From an uncultured Allosphingosinicella sp. (GTDB lineage Bacteria > Pseudomonadota > Alphaproteobacteria > Sphingomonadales > Sphingomonadaceae), in NCBI GenBank assembly GCA_934539295.1, contig CAKTCN010000033.1, positions 1-37,167 on the forward strand: a stretch of 37,167 nt of DNA. Direction: 5' to 3'. The position numbers were made by a program, and so were the translations under genes. Below are positions 16,915 to 26,205 of this stretch, piece by piece; positions within the stretch are counted from its first letter, which is position 1, and the number at the start of each line of letters is the position of its first letter. A model generated the notes under the pieces. That model did not search any database. It was given only the letters and a program-made list of their open reading frames with translations, and had not been told where the DNA came from.

Positions 16915-16933
16915 TGGCGAGCAGGAGACACGG

Positions 16934-19513
16934 ATGAACCTCGAGAAATTCACTGACCGCGCCAAGGGCTTCCTGCAGGCCGCACAAACCGTCGCCGTTC
17001 GCAACAACCACCAGCGGATCACGCCCGCGCATCTGCTGAAGGCGCTGCTGGAGGACGAACAGGGCATGGCTTCCGGCCTGATTGCCCGCGCCGGCGGCAG
17101 CGCACCGGCGGCGCAACGCGAAATCGACGAGCGGCTGGCGAAGATCCCCGCCGTCTCGGGCAGCGGCGCCAGCCAGGCGCCCGGCATCGATGGCGAGTTG
17201 CTGCGCGTGCTCGACCAGGCCGAGCAGGTCGCGGAGAAAGCCGGCGACAGCTATGTGACAGTGGAGCGGATGCTGCTGGCGCTGGTGCTCGCGTCCACGA
17301 CCGATGCGGGCAAGGCGCTGGCCGAAGCCGGCGTGCGCGCCGATGCGCTGAATGCGGCGATCAACGAACTGCGGGGCGGCCGCACGGCCGATACGGCGGG
17401 CGCCGAGGACCGGTATGACGCGCTCAAGAAGTTCGCGCGCGACCTCACCCAGGCTGCCCGCGACGGCAAGCTCGATCCCGTGATCGGCCGCGACGAGGAA
17501 ATCCGCCGCACGGTCCAGATCCTTGCCCGTCGCACCAAGAACAACCCGGTGCTGATCGGCGATCCAGGCGTCGGCAAGACCGCGATCGCCGAGGGCCTTG
17601 CGCTACGCATTGCCAATGGCGACGTGCCCGATACGCTCAAGGACCGGCGTCTGATGGCGCTCGACATGGGCGCGCTCATCGCCGGCGCCAAATATCGCGG
17701 CGAGTTCGAGGAACGGCTGAAAGGCGTGCTCGACGAGGTGCGCCAGGCCGAGGGCGACATCGTGCTGTTCATCGACGAGATGCACACGCTGATCGGCGCA
17801 GGGAAATCCGAAGGCGCGATGGACGCGGGCAATTTGCTCAAGCCTGCGCTCGCTCGCGGCGAGCTCCACTGCATCGGCGCGACCACGCTCGACGAATATC
17901 GCAAATATGTCGAGAAGGATCCGGCGTTGCAGCGGCGCTTCCAGCCGGTGTTCGTCGGTGAGTCGACGGTCGAGGACACGATCTCGATCCTGCGCGGCCT
18001 CAAGGAGAAATACGAGCTGCACCATGGCGTGCGGATCACCGACGGCGCGCTCGTGTCCGCCGCGACTTTGTCCCACCGCTACATTTCCGACCGCTTCCTC
18101 CCCGACAAGGCGATCGACCTGATGGACGAGGCCGCATCGCGGCTGCGCATGGAGGTCGAGTCCAAGCCCGAGGAGATCGAGGGTCTCGACCGCCGCATCA
18201 TCCAGCTCAAGATCGAGCGCGAGGCGCTGAAGAAGGAGCGCGACCGGGCATCGCAGGATCGCCTCACCGCGCTGGAGGAGGAACTCGCCAACCTCGAACA
18301 GCAATCCTCCGAGCTCACCCAGCGCTGGCTGGCCGAGAAGGAGAAGATGCAGGGCGAGACCAAGCTCAAGGAGCAGTTGGAAGCCGCCCGCATCGCGCTC
18401 GACCAGGCGCAGCGCAGCGGCGATCTCGCCAAGGCGGGCGAGCTGTCCTACGGCACCATCCCGGCGCTGGAAAAGCAGATCGCCGAAGTGGAAGCCGCAA
18501 GCGCCAGCGCCATGGTGCGCGACGAGGTCACGTCCGAGGACATCGCCTCCGTCGTCTCGCGCTGGACGGGCATACCCGTGGATCGGATGATGGAGGGCGA
18601 GCGCGAGAAGCTGCTCAACATGGAGGCGGTGCTCGGCAAGCGCGTCATCGGCCAGCAGGACGCCGTGGAGGCAGTGGCGCGCGCCGTGCGCCGGTCGCGC
18701 GCAGGCCTGCAGGACCCGAACCGCCCGCTGGGCTCCTTCCTGTTCCTGGGCCCGACCGGCGTCGGCAAGACCGAGTTGACCAAGGCCTTGGCCGAATTCC
18801 TGTTCGACGACGGCAACGCGATGGTCCGCATCGACATGTCCGAATATATGGAAAAGCACGCGGTCGCCCGCCTGATCGGCGCCCCTCCCGGCTATGTTGG
18901 CTATGAGGAAGGCGGCGTGCTGACGGAGGCCGTGCGCCGGCGACCCTACCAGGTCGTGCTGTTCGACGAGGTCGAGAAGGCACACAGCGACGTGTTCAAC
19001 GTGCTGCTCCAGGTGCTGGATGACGGGCGCCTGACCGATGGACAGGGCAATGTGGTCGATTTTTCCAACACGATCATCATCCTGACCTCGAACCTCGGCA
19101 GCCAGTATCTGGCCGGCATGAGCGACGACCAGAAGGTCGAAGAGGTCGAGCCGCAGGTGATGGAAGTTGTCCGCAGCCACTTTCGGCCGGAGTTCCTCAA
19201 CCGCCTCGACGAGATCATCCTGTTCCACCGCCTGGGCCAGAGCCATATGGGCCCGATCGTTGACATCCAGGTCGCCCGCGTCGGCAAGCTGCTTGCCGAC
19301 CGCAAGATCGTGCTCGACCTCACCGACGGCGCGCGCGCCTGGCTTGGCCGCGTCGGCTACGATCCCGTCTACGGCGCTCGCCCGCTGAAGCGCGCAGTCC
19401 AGAAATACCTGCAAGACCCCCTCGCCGACCTCATCCTGAAGGGCGAGGTCCTGGACGGGTCGAGGGTCACGGTGGAGGAAGGTGACGGCAGGCTGGAACT
19501 GAAGCCGGCCTGA
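16934..19513 (+). CDS. clpB: ATP-dependent disaggregase ClpB
   Basis: The 859-residue Hsp100 unfoldase rescues aggregated proteins together with DnaK. Domains in order are the N-terminal Clp repeat domain (about 1-150), AAA-1 with GDPGVGKTA near residue 209 and [12 protein letters not shown], and a long coiled-coil middle domain (about 400-530, rich in Glu, Lys and Leu). AAA-2 follows with GPTGVGKTE near residue 606 and [13 protein letters not shown], then the C-terminal small domain with [13 protein letters not shown]. The middle domain distinguishes ClpB from ClpA. GGAG precedes the ATG. It is divergent from the M16 peptidase gene and is followed after 46 bases by the TPR/oxygenase gene. 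Confidence 0.98.
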   Translation: MNLEKFTDRAKGFLQAAQTVAVRNNHQRITPAHLLKALLEDEQGMASGLIARAGGSAPAAQREIDERLAKIPAVSGSGASQAPGIDGELLRVLDQAEQVAEKAGDSYVTVERMLLALVLASTTDAGKALAEAGVRADALNAAINELRGGRTADTAGAEDRYDALKKFARDLTQAARDGKLDPVIGRDEEIRRTVQILARRTKNNPVLIGDPGVGKTAIAEGLALRIANGDVPDTLKDRRLMALDMGALIAGAKYRGEFEERLKGVLDEVRQAEGDIVLFIDEMHTLIGAGKSEGAMDAGNLLKPALARGELHCIGATTLDEYRKYVEKDPALQRRFQPVFVGESTVEDTISILRGLKEKYELHHGVRITDGALVSAATLSHRYISDRFLPDKAIDLMDEAASRLRMEVESKPEEIEGLDRRIIQLKIEREALKKERDRASQDRLTALEEELANLEQQSSELTQRWLAEKEKMQGETKLKEQLEAARIALDQAQRSGDLAKAGELSYGTIPALEKQIAEVEAASASAMVRDEVTSEDIASVVSRWTGIPVDRMMEGEREKLLNMEAVLGKRVIGQQDAVEAVARAVRRSRAGLQDPNRPLGSFLFLGPTGVGKTELTKALAEFLFDDGNAMVRIDMSEYMEKHAVARLIGAPPGYVGYEEGGVLTEAVRRRPYQVVLFDEVEKAHSDVFNVLLQVLDDGRLTDGQGNVVDFSNTIIILTSNLGSQYLAGMSDDQKVEEVEPQVMEVVRSHFRPEFLNRLDEIILFHRLGQSHMGPIVDIQVARVGKLLADRKIVLDLTDGARAWLGRVGYDPVYGARPLKRAVQKYLQDPLADLILKGEVLDGSRVTVEEGDGRLELKPA

Positions 19514-19559
19514 GGCTTCGTCTGGACTGCCCCTTGTTTCTGGGGCAGCTTCCGAGGCG

Positions 19560-21338
19560 ATGGCGACTGATGCGGCCTTGCTTTTCTCCAGTGCCGAGCG
19601 GCATTTCACGGGCAAGCGTTTCGAAGCTGCTCGTGCAGACCTTCTGACGCTCGGCAAGCTGGTCGGCGAGAATGCCGCCGTGCTCCACCTGCTGGGGTTG
19701 GTCGAAAAAGGCGCAGGGAGACTTGACGCTGCCGAAAAGGCGCTGGCCCGCGCCGGCGTGCTTGCGCCGCGCGATCCGCAGGTCCACAACAATCACGCCA
19801 ACGTTCTCGGCGCACTCGGGCGGGTCGAGCGGGCGCTTGCCGCTTATGAGCGTGCCCTCAAGGCGCATCCCGGCTTTGCCGAGGCTCGAACCAACCGTGC
19901 ATTGCTGCTCCACAAGGCAGGGCGTCCTGACGAGGCGCGCGAGGATTTGCGGAAACTCCTTGCGGCAGCCCCAAACCATGCGCGTGCCTGGAATGCTCTT
20001 GGCGGGGTGGAGCGCGACGCCGGCGACCATGATGCGGCGATGCGTGCATTCGAACGCGCCTCCGCGGTCCGCCCGAATGATCCGATCGCGGCAAGCGGAC
20101 GGGCGCGCGCCGCTCTGGAAGCCGGCGACACCTCCGCCCCCGATCTTTTCGCGACGGCGTTGCGCCTGCGACCCGGCGAGCCGTCGCTTGTGATCGGGCT
20201 CGCTGAAGCGCTCCATGCCGCCGGCGATCCAAACGGCCCATCACTGCTCGCCGACTTCGTTGCAGCGCACCCCCGCGAGGCCGAGGCGCACCGCGTGCTT
20301 GCGCGGATGCGGTGGGAGGCAGGCGATGCCACCGGCTTCACCCGGGATCTCGACAAGGCCGTGGCGACGCACCCTGCTGAGCCTGACCTGCGGCGCGTGC
20401 TGATCGAGACTTTGGCCGGAACCGATCACCTCGAGGGAGCGGCGGATGCTGCCCGTGCGGCGAGGGTGGCCCTCCCGGATCAGCCGGACTTCCCCCTCCG
20501 TGAGGCGATCCATAGCGGTGAGAGCGGCGACCATGTCCGTGCGGAGGCGGCATTTGGCGCCGTCATGCCTGATGTGCCGCTACGAGGATTGCATGAGGCA
20601 TTGCACCGCCTCCGCATCGGTCAGGTCGAGCGGGCCGCCACCTTGCTGGACGAAGAACGTACAGCCACTCCGGAATCGGTTGCTGCCTGGGCGTATAGCG
20701 GCTTGGCATGGCGCCTGCTGGGCGACTCCCGCGCTGCGTGGTTGCACGAGCAGGACGGGTTGATCGAGACAAGGCCGCTTCACCTCAGCAGCACCGAGCT
20801 TGCAGAGGCGGCCGATGTGCTGCGCCAGCTTCACACGACCAGCGCTTTTCCGGTCGGCCTCTCGCTGCGTGGTGGCACCCAGACGCGCGGCGCCCTGTTC
20901 GCACGCAGGCACCCGGTCATTCGGCGCGTGGCTGACTCGATCCGGCAGGTGGTAGCCGATCATTGGGCAGGCCTGCCGCCGCACGATCCGGAGCACCCAC
21001 TGCTCCGGCATCGGCTCAAGGCGCCGCATATCACAGGCTCATGGTCCGTGCGCCTGACCGCATCCGGCTTCCACGTTTCGCACATCCACACGCAGGGACA
21101 GCTATCGTCGGCCTGCTACCTTGTCGTTCCTGACGAGACCCGCTCCAACGACGATGGTGCGCGGGCGGGCTGGCTGGAGATCGGGCGGCCGCCGCATGAC
21201 CTCGGGCTCGATCCGATTCGCACGATCCAGCCGCAACCGGGCACCTTGACGCTGTTCTCCAGCACCCTGTTCCACGGCACCCGTCCATTCAGCCACGGCG
21301 AGCGCCTGACGGTTGCTTTCGACGTCGCCGCACACTGA
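19560..21338 (+). CDS. TPR-repeat protein with C-terminal 2OG-Fe(II) oxygenase domain
   Basis: A 592-residue protein. About residues 1-330 are tetratricopeptide repeats (for example HLLGLVEKGAGRLDAAEKAL and AYERALKAHPGFAEARTNRA). The last 200 residues form a putative 2OG-Fe(II) oxygenase of the PF13759 type: GSWSVRLTASGFHVSHIHTQ with metal-ligand candidates His508 and His510, LSSACYLVVPD, and LFSSTLFHGTRPFSHGERLT with distal His572 and a following Arg for 2-oxoglutarate. No signal peptide is seen. The TPR part probably binds a protein partner, and the oxygenase could hydroxylate it; this is inference. It is 46 bases after clpB and convergent with the TonB-dependent receptor gene. The GAGG just before the ATG is unusually close. 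Confidence 0.82.
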   Translation: MATDAALLFSSAERHFTGKRFEAARADLLTLGKLVGENAAVLHLLGLVEKGAGRLDAAEKALARAGVLAPRDPQVHNNHANVLGALGRVERALAAYERALKAHPGFAEARTNRALLLHKAGRPDEAREDLRKLLAAAPNHARAWNALGGVERDAGDHDAAMRAFERASAVRPNDPIAASGRARAALEAGDTSAPDLFATALRLRPGEPSLVIGLAEALHAAGDPNGPSLLADFVAAHPREAEAHRVLARMRWEAGDATGFTRDLDKAVATHPAEPDLRRVLIETLAGTDHLEGAADAARAARVALPDQPDFPLREAIHSGESGDHVRAEAAFGAVMPDVPLRGLHEALHRLRIGQVERAATLLDEERTATPESVAAWAYSGLAWRLLGDSRAAWLHEQDGLIETRPLHLSSTELAEAADVLRQLHTTSAFPVGLSLRGGTQTRGALFARRHPVIRRVADSIRQVVADHWAGLPPHDPEHPLLRHRLKAPHITGSWSVRLTASGFHVSHIHTQGQLSSACYLVVPDETRSNDDGARAGWLEIGRPPHDLGLDPIRTIQPQPGTLTLFSSTLFHGTRPFSHGERLTVAFDVAAH

Positions 21339-21369
21339 CGCGCTGCTGGAAATTCCGAGATGCAGCGCA

Positions 21370-21405
21370 AATAGAAGAAGGGCGCCGAACTTGCGTCCGC
21401 CGCCC
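21370..21405 (-). terminator. intrinsic terminator of the TonB-dependent receptor gene
   Basis: On the minus strand GGGCG and CGCCC pair, with an inner CGGA/TTCG stem and a CGCAAG loop, followed by TTCTTCTATTT. It lies about 35 bases beyond the receptor stop. The position between two convergent genes suggests it mainly ends the receptor transcript. Confidence 0.6.
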
Positions 21406-21438
21406 TCCCTGCTTTTCCGTTGAACGGATCGCGTGCGA

Positions 21439-24400
21439 TCAGAAGCGCAAGCGACCGGACACGAAGTAGTCGCGACCCAGGACGTCGTAGGTACCCGGGA
21501 AGGTGTTCGCCTGCTCGGCGGTGCTTCCAAGGACCTGCGGCATCTTGTTGGTCAGGTTGTTGACACCGAAGTTCAGCGAGAAATTGTCGCTGACATCGAA
21601 GCCGAGCGTCAGATCGAAGTAGCTGACCGAGTCGAGATACGGTGTGGTGAGCGATGCCGGGTCGGTGCCGACGCGGTCGATACCCACGAACGTGTTCTGG
21701 ATGCGGCCATCTTCCACCCCGCCGATGTAGCGCCAGCGCAGCGAGACGGTCGCTGGGCCATCGCTGAACGTCGCACGTGCGGTGTGCCTCCATTCGGGCA
21801 GCGGATTCACGACCAGGGAGCCGCGCGGGATTGCGCCTTCGCCGATGATCACGCGCTCCGGAATGTCGGCGACGGTGGTCGCACGATACTTGTCCAGATA
21901 GGTACCCAGGAAGAACAGGCTGAGACGCGAACCTTCGCTACCGAACAGCGAGAAGTTGAGCGGCATGTTATAGTCGACCTGCACGTCGATACCGCTGGTC
22001 TCAAGCTCGGCGATATTCGCCGAAAGGATCGACACGTTGCGGCCACCGGAGGTTTCACCAAGCGCACCCGTCACCGGGTTGCGCGCATTGTTGAAGACCG
22101 AGCAGATCGGGTTCGTGAGGTCCTGTGCGACCGTGTAGCAGAGCGACAGCGCGCCATCGAGGCCACCGCCGAAGGTCGAGATCGCGTCTTCAAGCTTGAT
22201 GTTGAAATAGTCGACCGTGACGTTCAGGCGCGGGATGAAGCGCGGCTGGATGACGGCGCCGACCGTGTAGGTGTCGGACGTTTCTTCCGACAGATTGGGA
22301 TCGCCGCCGAAATTGGCTTGGATCTGCGAGGCCGGCTGCACGGCGCGGGTGAACACGGCCGATGCCGGGACACCTGATGCGATGCAGAGGTCACGCAACG
22401 CGGTGGTGCGCGAAGCCGCGGTTCCGCGGTCGGAGCAGGGATCGATCGCGGCCGGGAAGCCCGTCGAGTTGCCGCCGAACAGGTTTTCGACATTCGGCGC
22501 TCGAACTGCACGCTGATACTGGCCACGCAGTGAGATGTCCGGGATCGGCGCAAATTCACCGCCTGCCGCATAGGTCCACACGCCGCCGACCGTGCCGAGC
22601 GAGTAGTCCGAATAGCGCGCAGCGCCGGTGACTTCGAGGCGATGCACGAAGCCGCGGTCGATGATGGGTACGCGAAGCTCGCCGAACACTTCCTTGACGT
22701 TGTAACCACCCGCGGTCGGCTGACCGGCGTTGAAGCCCGCAACGTCACCGGAAGCGAGGTAGGTGTCCGGAATATATTGCGCGCTGGTGGCACGATATTC
22801 ACCGCCGATGGCGAAGCCGACCGGGTCCGCACCGGTGCCAAGGTCGAACAGCGAGCCGCTGATCGTGGCGACGGCGTTCTTCAGTTCCGAGATCTCGGTG
22901 TTGTTCGAACCGACCGTCACGTAGCGGATGGCTGCCGGATCGGCCGCATTGAGGCCGAAGATGTTCAGCGGCACGCAGCCTGCGGTGCGCGCTGCGGCAT
23001 CACGGCAACGCAGCGTGCCGTCAGGTGCGAATTCGGTCGTGACCGCAGCAGCGAAGCGGCTGCGCGCGACGTTACCCTGCTGGTACTGCGCATTGCGGGT
23101 ACGTGCATAGGAGTAGAAGGCGTCCCACTGAATGCTGTCGGTAATGTCGCCTCGCAGGCCGCCAAGGATACGGAACGCGCTGCGGTTGGCATCGACGTTA
23201 CGCGGACCGGCCTGGGTGAAGCGGAAGTTCACGTTGGTGGTGATGTAGCCGTCGCCGTCGGTATCGAGCGCTGCAAGCGTTGCACGCGTGCCGGCATCGA
23301 AGAACGGACTTGCAACCTGAAGCGCAACCGACTGGCCGATCGGCGTTGCTGCCAGTTCCTGCGGCACCGAGTTGTTGATGAAGCTCATCTCGGTATAGGC
23401 TTCGAGACCGTCCGTGATCTCGTAGCTGCCGTAGCCGCCCAGAAGGTAACGTTCCTGCGGAAGCTGCAGGTAGTTGGCCGGCGCGAAGTTATAGAGATCG
23501 TCAGGATCCACATAAGCGCGCGTACCGCCACCCGTCGGATTGAAGATCAGGCCGCCCGTAGCCGTCGGACCGACGTTCGGAAGAGTTGCGATCGGCGTGC
23601 TGGGCGAGCCCTGTGCAATGAGGCCGATGACGCCACCACGCGACGCGCAGGCGCCTGCGCCCGGAAGGTTGCGGCCCAGTCCGGTACGCGGATCGACCGA
23701 TCCCGGCACGATGCAGGCGTCGCCGGCCGCGCTGGCGGAGAAGGCACGGGCGGATTGGAAGATCGGGTCACGCTTGGTGTAGTTCGCGTAGAGCGTGACG
23801 TTGCCGCGATTGTCGGCGAACTGCGTGCCCATGGCGAAGTCGAAGGACATGCGCGGGCCGTCGCCTTCCTCGGTCAGCGAGTAGGTCGCGCCGGCTTCGA
23901 TGCCCTCTAGATCCGTCCGCAGACGGAAGTTGGCGACACCGGCGATCGCGTCCGAACCGTACACGGCCGACGCACCGCCGGTGACGACGTCAACGCCTTC
24001 CACCATGAACTGGGGAATGGTGTTGAGATCGACGACCTGGTTGGTGTTGTAGAACATCCAGCGCCGGCCGTTGACCAGCACCAGCGTGCGGGTATCGCCG
24101 AGATTGCGCAGGTTCAGCGTGACCGCGCCGTTACCCGGATTGTTCGAGAAGCCGGTCACGCCCGGCAGCACCTGCGGCAGCGTGTTCAGCACCTGCTCGA
24201 CGTTCACCGCGCCGCTCAGCTGGAATTCTTCGTTGGAGACGACCGTCGTCGGGCTGGAGGAGGTCAGATCGGGCCGCGCAATGCGCGATCCGGTGATCAC
24301 GATCTGCTCGCCCATCGGCTCCTCGGCGCCCTGCACGGATGCGACACTGGCCGAATCCTGGGCGAATGCGGGTGCCGCCATGCCCAGCGCACTGATCATG

Positions 24401-24441
24401 ATGGTGGATGTCAGCAAAGTCTGACGAAAATTGGATCGCAT
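21439..24441 (-). CDS. TonB-dependent outer-membrane receptor
   Basis: A 1000-residue protein with a Sec signal peptide (MRSNFRQTLLTSTIMISALG, cleavage after AFAQ). A TonB-box-like EQIVITGSRI follows, then a plug domain (VNVEQVLNTLPQVLPGVTG, RTLVLVNGRRW and the GGASAVYGSDAIAGVANF segment). The rest is a long beta-barrel ending in DYFVSGRLRF with the C-terminal aromatic residue needed for barrel assembly. It should import a bulky substrate across the outer membrane. The family is the large sphingomonad/Caulobacter type without a known ligand; neither a siderophore nor a sugar can be assigned. AGGGGAAG precedes the ATG at 24441. 2OG-Fe(II) oxygenase genes lie on both sides. The 207-base upstream gap probably holds its promoter. 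Confidence 0.93.
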   Translation of the reverse strand: MRSNFRQTLLTSTIMISALGMAAPAFAQDSASVASVQGAEEPMGEQIVITGSRIARPDLTSSSPTTVVSNEEFQLSGAVNVEQVLNTLPQVLPGVTGFSNNPGNGAVTLNLRNLGDTRTLVLVNGRRWMFYNTNQVVDLNTIPQFMVEGVDVVTGGASAVYGSDAIAGVANFRLRTDLEGIEAGATYSLTEEGDGPRMSFDFAMGTQFADNRGNVTLYANYTKRDPIFQSARAFSASAAGDACIVPGSVDPRTGLGRNLPGAGACASRGGVIGLIAQGSPSTPIATLPNVGPTATGGLIFNPTGGGTRAYVDPDDLYNFAPANYLQLPQERYLLGGYGSYEITDGLEAYTEMSFINNSVPQELAATPIGQSVALQVASPFFDAGTRATLAALDTDGDGYITTNVNFRFTQAGPRNVDANRSAFRILGGLRGDITDSIQWDAFYSYARTRNAQYQQGNVARSRFAAAVTTEFAPDGTLRCRDAAARTAGCVPLNIFGLNAADPAAIRYVTVGSNNTEISELKNAVATISGSLFDLGTGADPVGFAIGGEYRATSAQYIPDTYLASGDVAGFNAGQPTAGGYNVKEVFGELRVPIIDRGFVHRLEVTGAARYSDYSLGTVGGVWTYAAGGEFAPIPDISLRGQYQRAVRAPNVENLFGGNSTGFPAAIDPCSDRGTAASRTTALRDLCIASGVPASAVFTRAVQPASQIQANFGGDPNLSEETSDTYTVGAVIQPRFIPRLNVTVDYFNIKLEDAISTFGGGLDGALSLCYTVAQDLTNPICSVFNNARNPVTGALGETSGGRNVSILSANIAELETSGIDVQVDYNMPLNFSLFGSEGSRLSLFFLGTYLDKYRATTVADIPERVIIGEGAIPRGSLVVNPLPEWRHTARATFSDGPATVSLRWRYIGGVEDGRIQNTFVGIDRVGTDPASLTTPYLDSVSYFDLTLGFDVSDNFSLNFGVNNLTNKMPQVLGSTAEQANTFPGTYDVLGRDYFVSGRLRF

Positions 24442-24648
24442 TATACTTCCCCTTTGCATGCGCTTGCGCGCCCAGCGAACCTCGCCCTCACTGAGGTTAC
24501 GGGTCCGCCGATGTCCGGGCGATGCTTCACCCGATGAGACAAGCCTATCTGAACGCAAACGGAGGGCAATGCGGGTCGCTGCGGCGCAACAACTTCACGG
24601 CGTTACTGTAGCGAAATGGTCACATAAAGGTGGCAAGAAAGAACCTAT

Positions 24649-25383
24649 TTACCTGTCGCGGAACCAGCCCGTAATAGAAAAGCGACCGACGGGCGCAAAC
24701 GGCGGAACATAACTGACAGCGTGCTGCTGCGGAACGGCGAACAGGTTGAGGCTGTTGAAGCGCGGCCTGTACCCGGTCACCACGTCTCCATCGTCATCGA
24801 AGAACAGCAGGTATCCGCCCCAGTCCGGCTTCCAGTCGTCCAGCCCCAGGTTAAGAACATAAGCGATCTTCCAGCCCTCCGCGACGTGACTGTCACTGTG
24901 CATGGCAAGGAAGTGGTTCGGGGCATAAAGCGTCGCCTGCGCATCTGCCTTGATCAAATCGGCCATGCCGGTGACGGTGCGCACCAGATCGAGGAAGGGC
25001 TCTGCGTTGATATACTCCACCAGCAGGTCATGCGGTCCATCTGGTGCCCAATTTCCGAGATAAGCATCCAGCATGCGATATTGCGCATAAGCGAAGCCAT
25101 AAGCGCCGGTCCCGACAGCCGTCCCTACTCCAGCCGCAATGGACTGGCGCTGCCCCGGGGTGAGCGCCGCAAACTCGTCCGCGCGCAAGCCGACGGGTTG
25201 GTCATCGCCCGCCTGATAGGCAAGCCCCCATGGCGTTGCGCGCCCCAATATCTCCCGCACCGTTCGCGCGGTTTCGTCGGTCAGCACATTGCGCACCTGA
25301 ACGCGCCCGTCGCGTGCGAAAGCGGCGGCAAGCGCGCTGGTGTTCAACGCGGGATTGATCTCGAACAAGGCGCGACTACTCAA
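24649..25383 (-). CDS. 2OG-Fe(II) oxygenase family protein (paralogue A)
   Basis: A 244-residue cupin-fold dioxygenase. The facial triad reads His162-x-Asp164 in AMHSDSHV and His221 in QQHAVSYV; Arg234 in GRFSITGW should bind 2-oxoglutarate. The segment DWGGYLLFFDDDGDV followed by PRFNSLNLFAVP is typical of prolyl-hydroxylase-like 2OG enzymes. There is no signal peptide, so it acts in the cytoplasm; the substrate is unknown. The start is a TTG at 25383 with GGGAG six bases upstream and an in-frame TGA just before it; no ATG is available. It points away from its paralogue at 25447 and lies upstream of the TonB-dependent receptor gene on the same strand. Confidence 0.88.
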   Translation of the reverse strand: MSSRALFEINPALNTSALAAAFARDGRVQVRNVLTDETARTVREILGRATPWGLAYQAGDDQPVGLRADEFAALTPGQRQSIAAGVGTAVGTGAYGFAYAQYRMLDAYLGNWAPDGPHDLLVEYINAEPFLDLVRTVTGMADLIKADAQATLYAPNHFLAMHSDSHVAEGWKIAYVLNLGLDDWKPDWGGYLLFFDDDGDVVTGYRPRFNSLNLFAVPQQHAVSYVPPFAPVGRFSITGWFRDR

Positions 25384-25446
25384 TTGCGACTCCCATCAGA
25401 CTGGCCGACGCGCCAACGGTCGACTTGAAGACAAGGCGGAGAAACA

Positions 25447-26196
25447 GTGCCCGAATCCGACTTCACCCTCAACCCGACCCTCGATCCGGCTGCGCTCGCG
25501 CAGACCTTCGCAAGAACACGACGGGTGCACATAAGCCATTTCCTGGCCGAGACTGGCGCTGCACGCCTGTTCGCGCATCTCAAGCAGCGGGACGATTGGA
25601 AGCAGGTCATCAATCAGGGCGAAAAGCTGTTCGAACTTGATCGCGCGGCGCAGGCCGCGATGACGCCCGACACGCGCGCGCAGTTCGACCTTGCCGTCCA
25701 CAAGGGCGCGCGACACGGCTTCCAATTTCGCTACGAGACGCTGCGCATTTCCGACGATCCCGTGGAACGGCGACGCAGCGGTGGCATTCTCGACGAGTTC
25801 GCTCTCTTCATGTCGTCATCGCCGGTGCTGGCCTTTCTGCAGCATGTGGTCGGCGACGCGTCTATCGACTTTGCCGATGCGCAGGCCACCGCCTATGGTC
25901 CAGGCGACTTCCTGACCGAACATGACGACGACGTCGCTGGCAAATCGCGGCGCGCTGCCTACGTGCTGGGCCTCACGCCCGACTGGCGGATGGACTGGGG
26001 CGGGCTGCTGCAGTTCCGAGGCGAAGACGGGCATGTGGCTGAAGCCTATGTGCCACGTTTCAACAGCCTCAATCTGTTCGCGGTGCCCGCCCCGCACAGT
26101 GTAAGCATGGTCGCGCCATTCGTACCCTATCGCCGCTATTCAGTGACCGGCTGGCTCCGTGCCACCGGCTTGCATCGATCCGGTGGGCCGGCCTAG
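25447..26196 (+). CDS. 2OG-Fe(II) oxygenase family protein (paralogue B)
   Basis: A 249-residue paralogue of the divergent neighbour. The triad is His159-x-Asp161 in LTEHDDDV and His217 in APHSVSMV, with Arg230 in the equivalent 2-oxoglutarate position, 13 residues after the distal His in both proteins. Both share an N-terminal NPxL segment, MDWGGLLQF versus PDWGGYLLF, and an identical PRFNSLNLFAVP. The start is a GTG at 25447 with GGAG five bases upstream. The substrate is unknown. The two genes look like a duplication followed by divergence, sharing a 63-base promoter gap. Confidence 0.88.
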   Translation: MPESDFTLNPTLDPAALAQTFARTRRVHISHFLAETGAARLFAHLKQRDDWKQVINQGEKLFELDRAAQAAMTPDTRAQFDLAVHKGARHGFQFRYETLRISDDPVERRRSGGILDEFALFMSSSPVLAFLQHVVGDASIDFADAQATAYGPGDFLTEHDDDVAGKSRRAAYVLGLTPDWRMDWGGLLQFRGEDGHVAEAYVPRFNSLNLFAVPAPHSVSMVAPFVPYRRYSVTGWLRATGLHRSGGPA

Positions 26197-26205
26197 GCTG
26201 CGGCG

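Noticed and set aside
17603..19792. 729-codon open frame antisense to clpB
   Set aside because: The plus strand holds an unambiguous ClpB; the antisense product has no family features and crosses into the next gene.
24442..24558. Upstream start for the TonB-dependent receptor
   Set aside because: The extra residues are polar and would hide the signal peptide; the ATG at 24441 has a good ribosome site and starts a normal signal.
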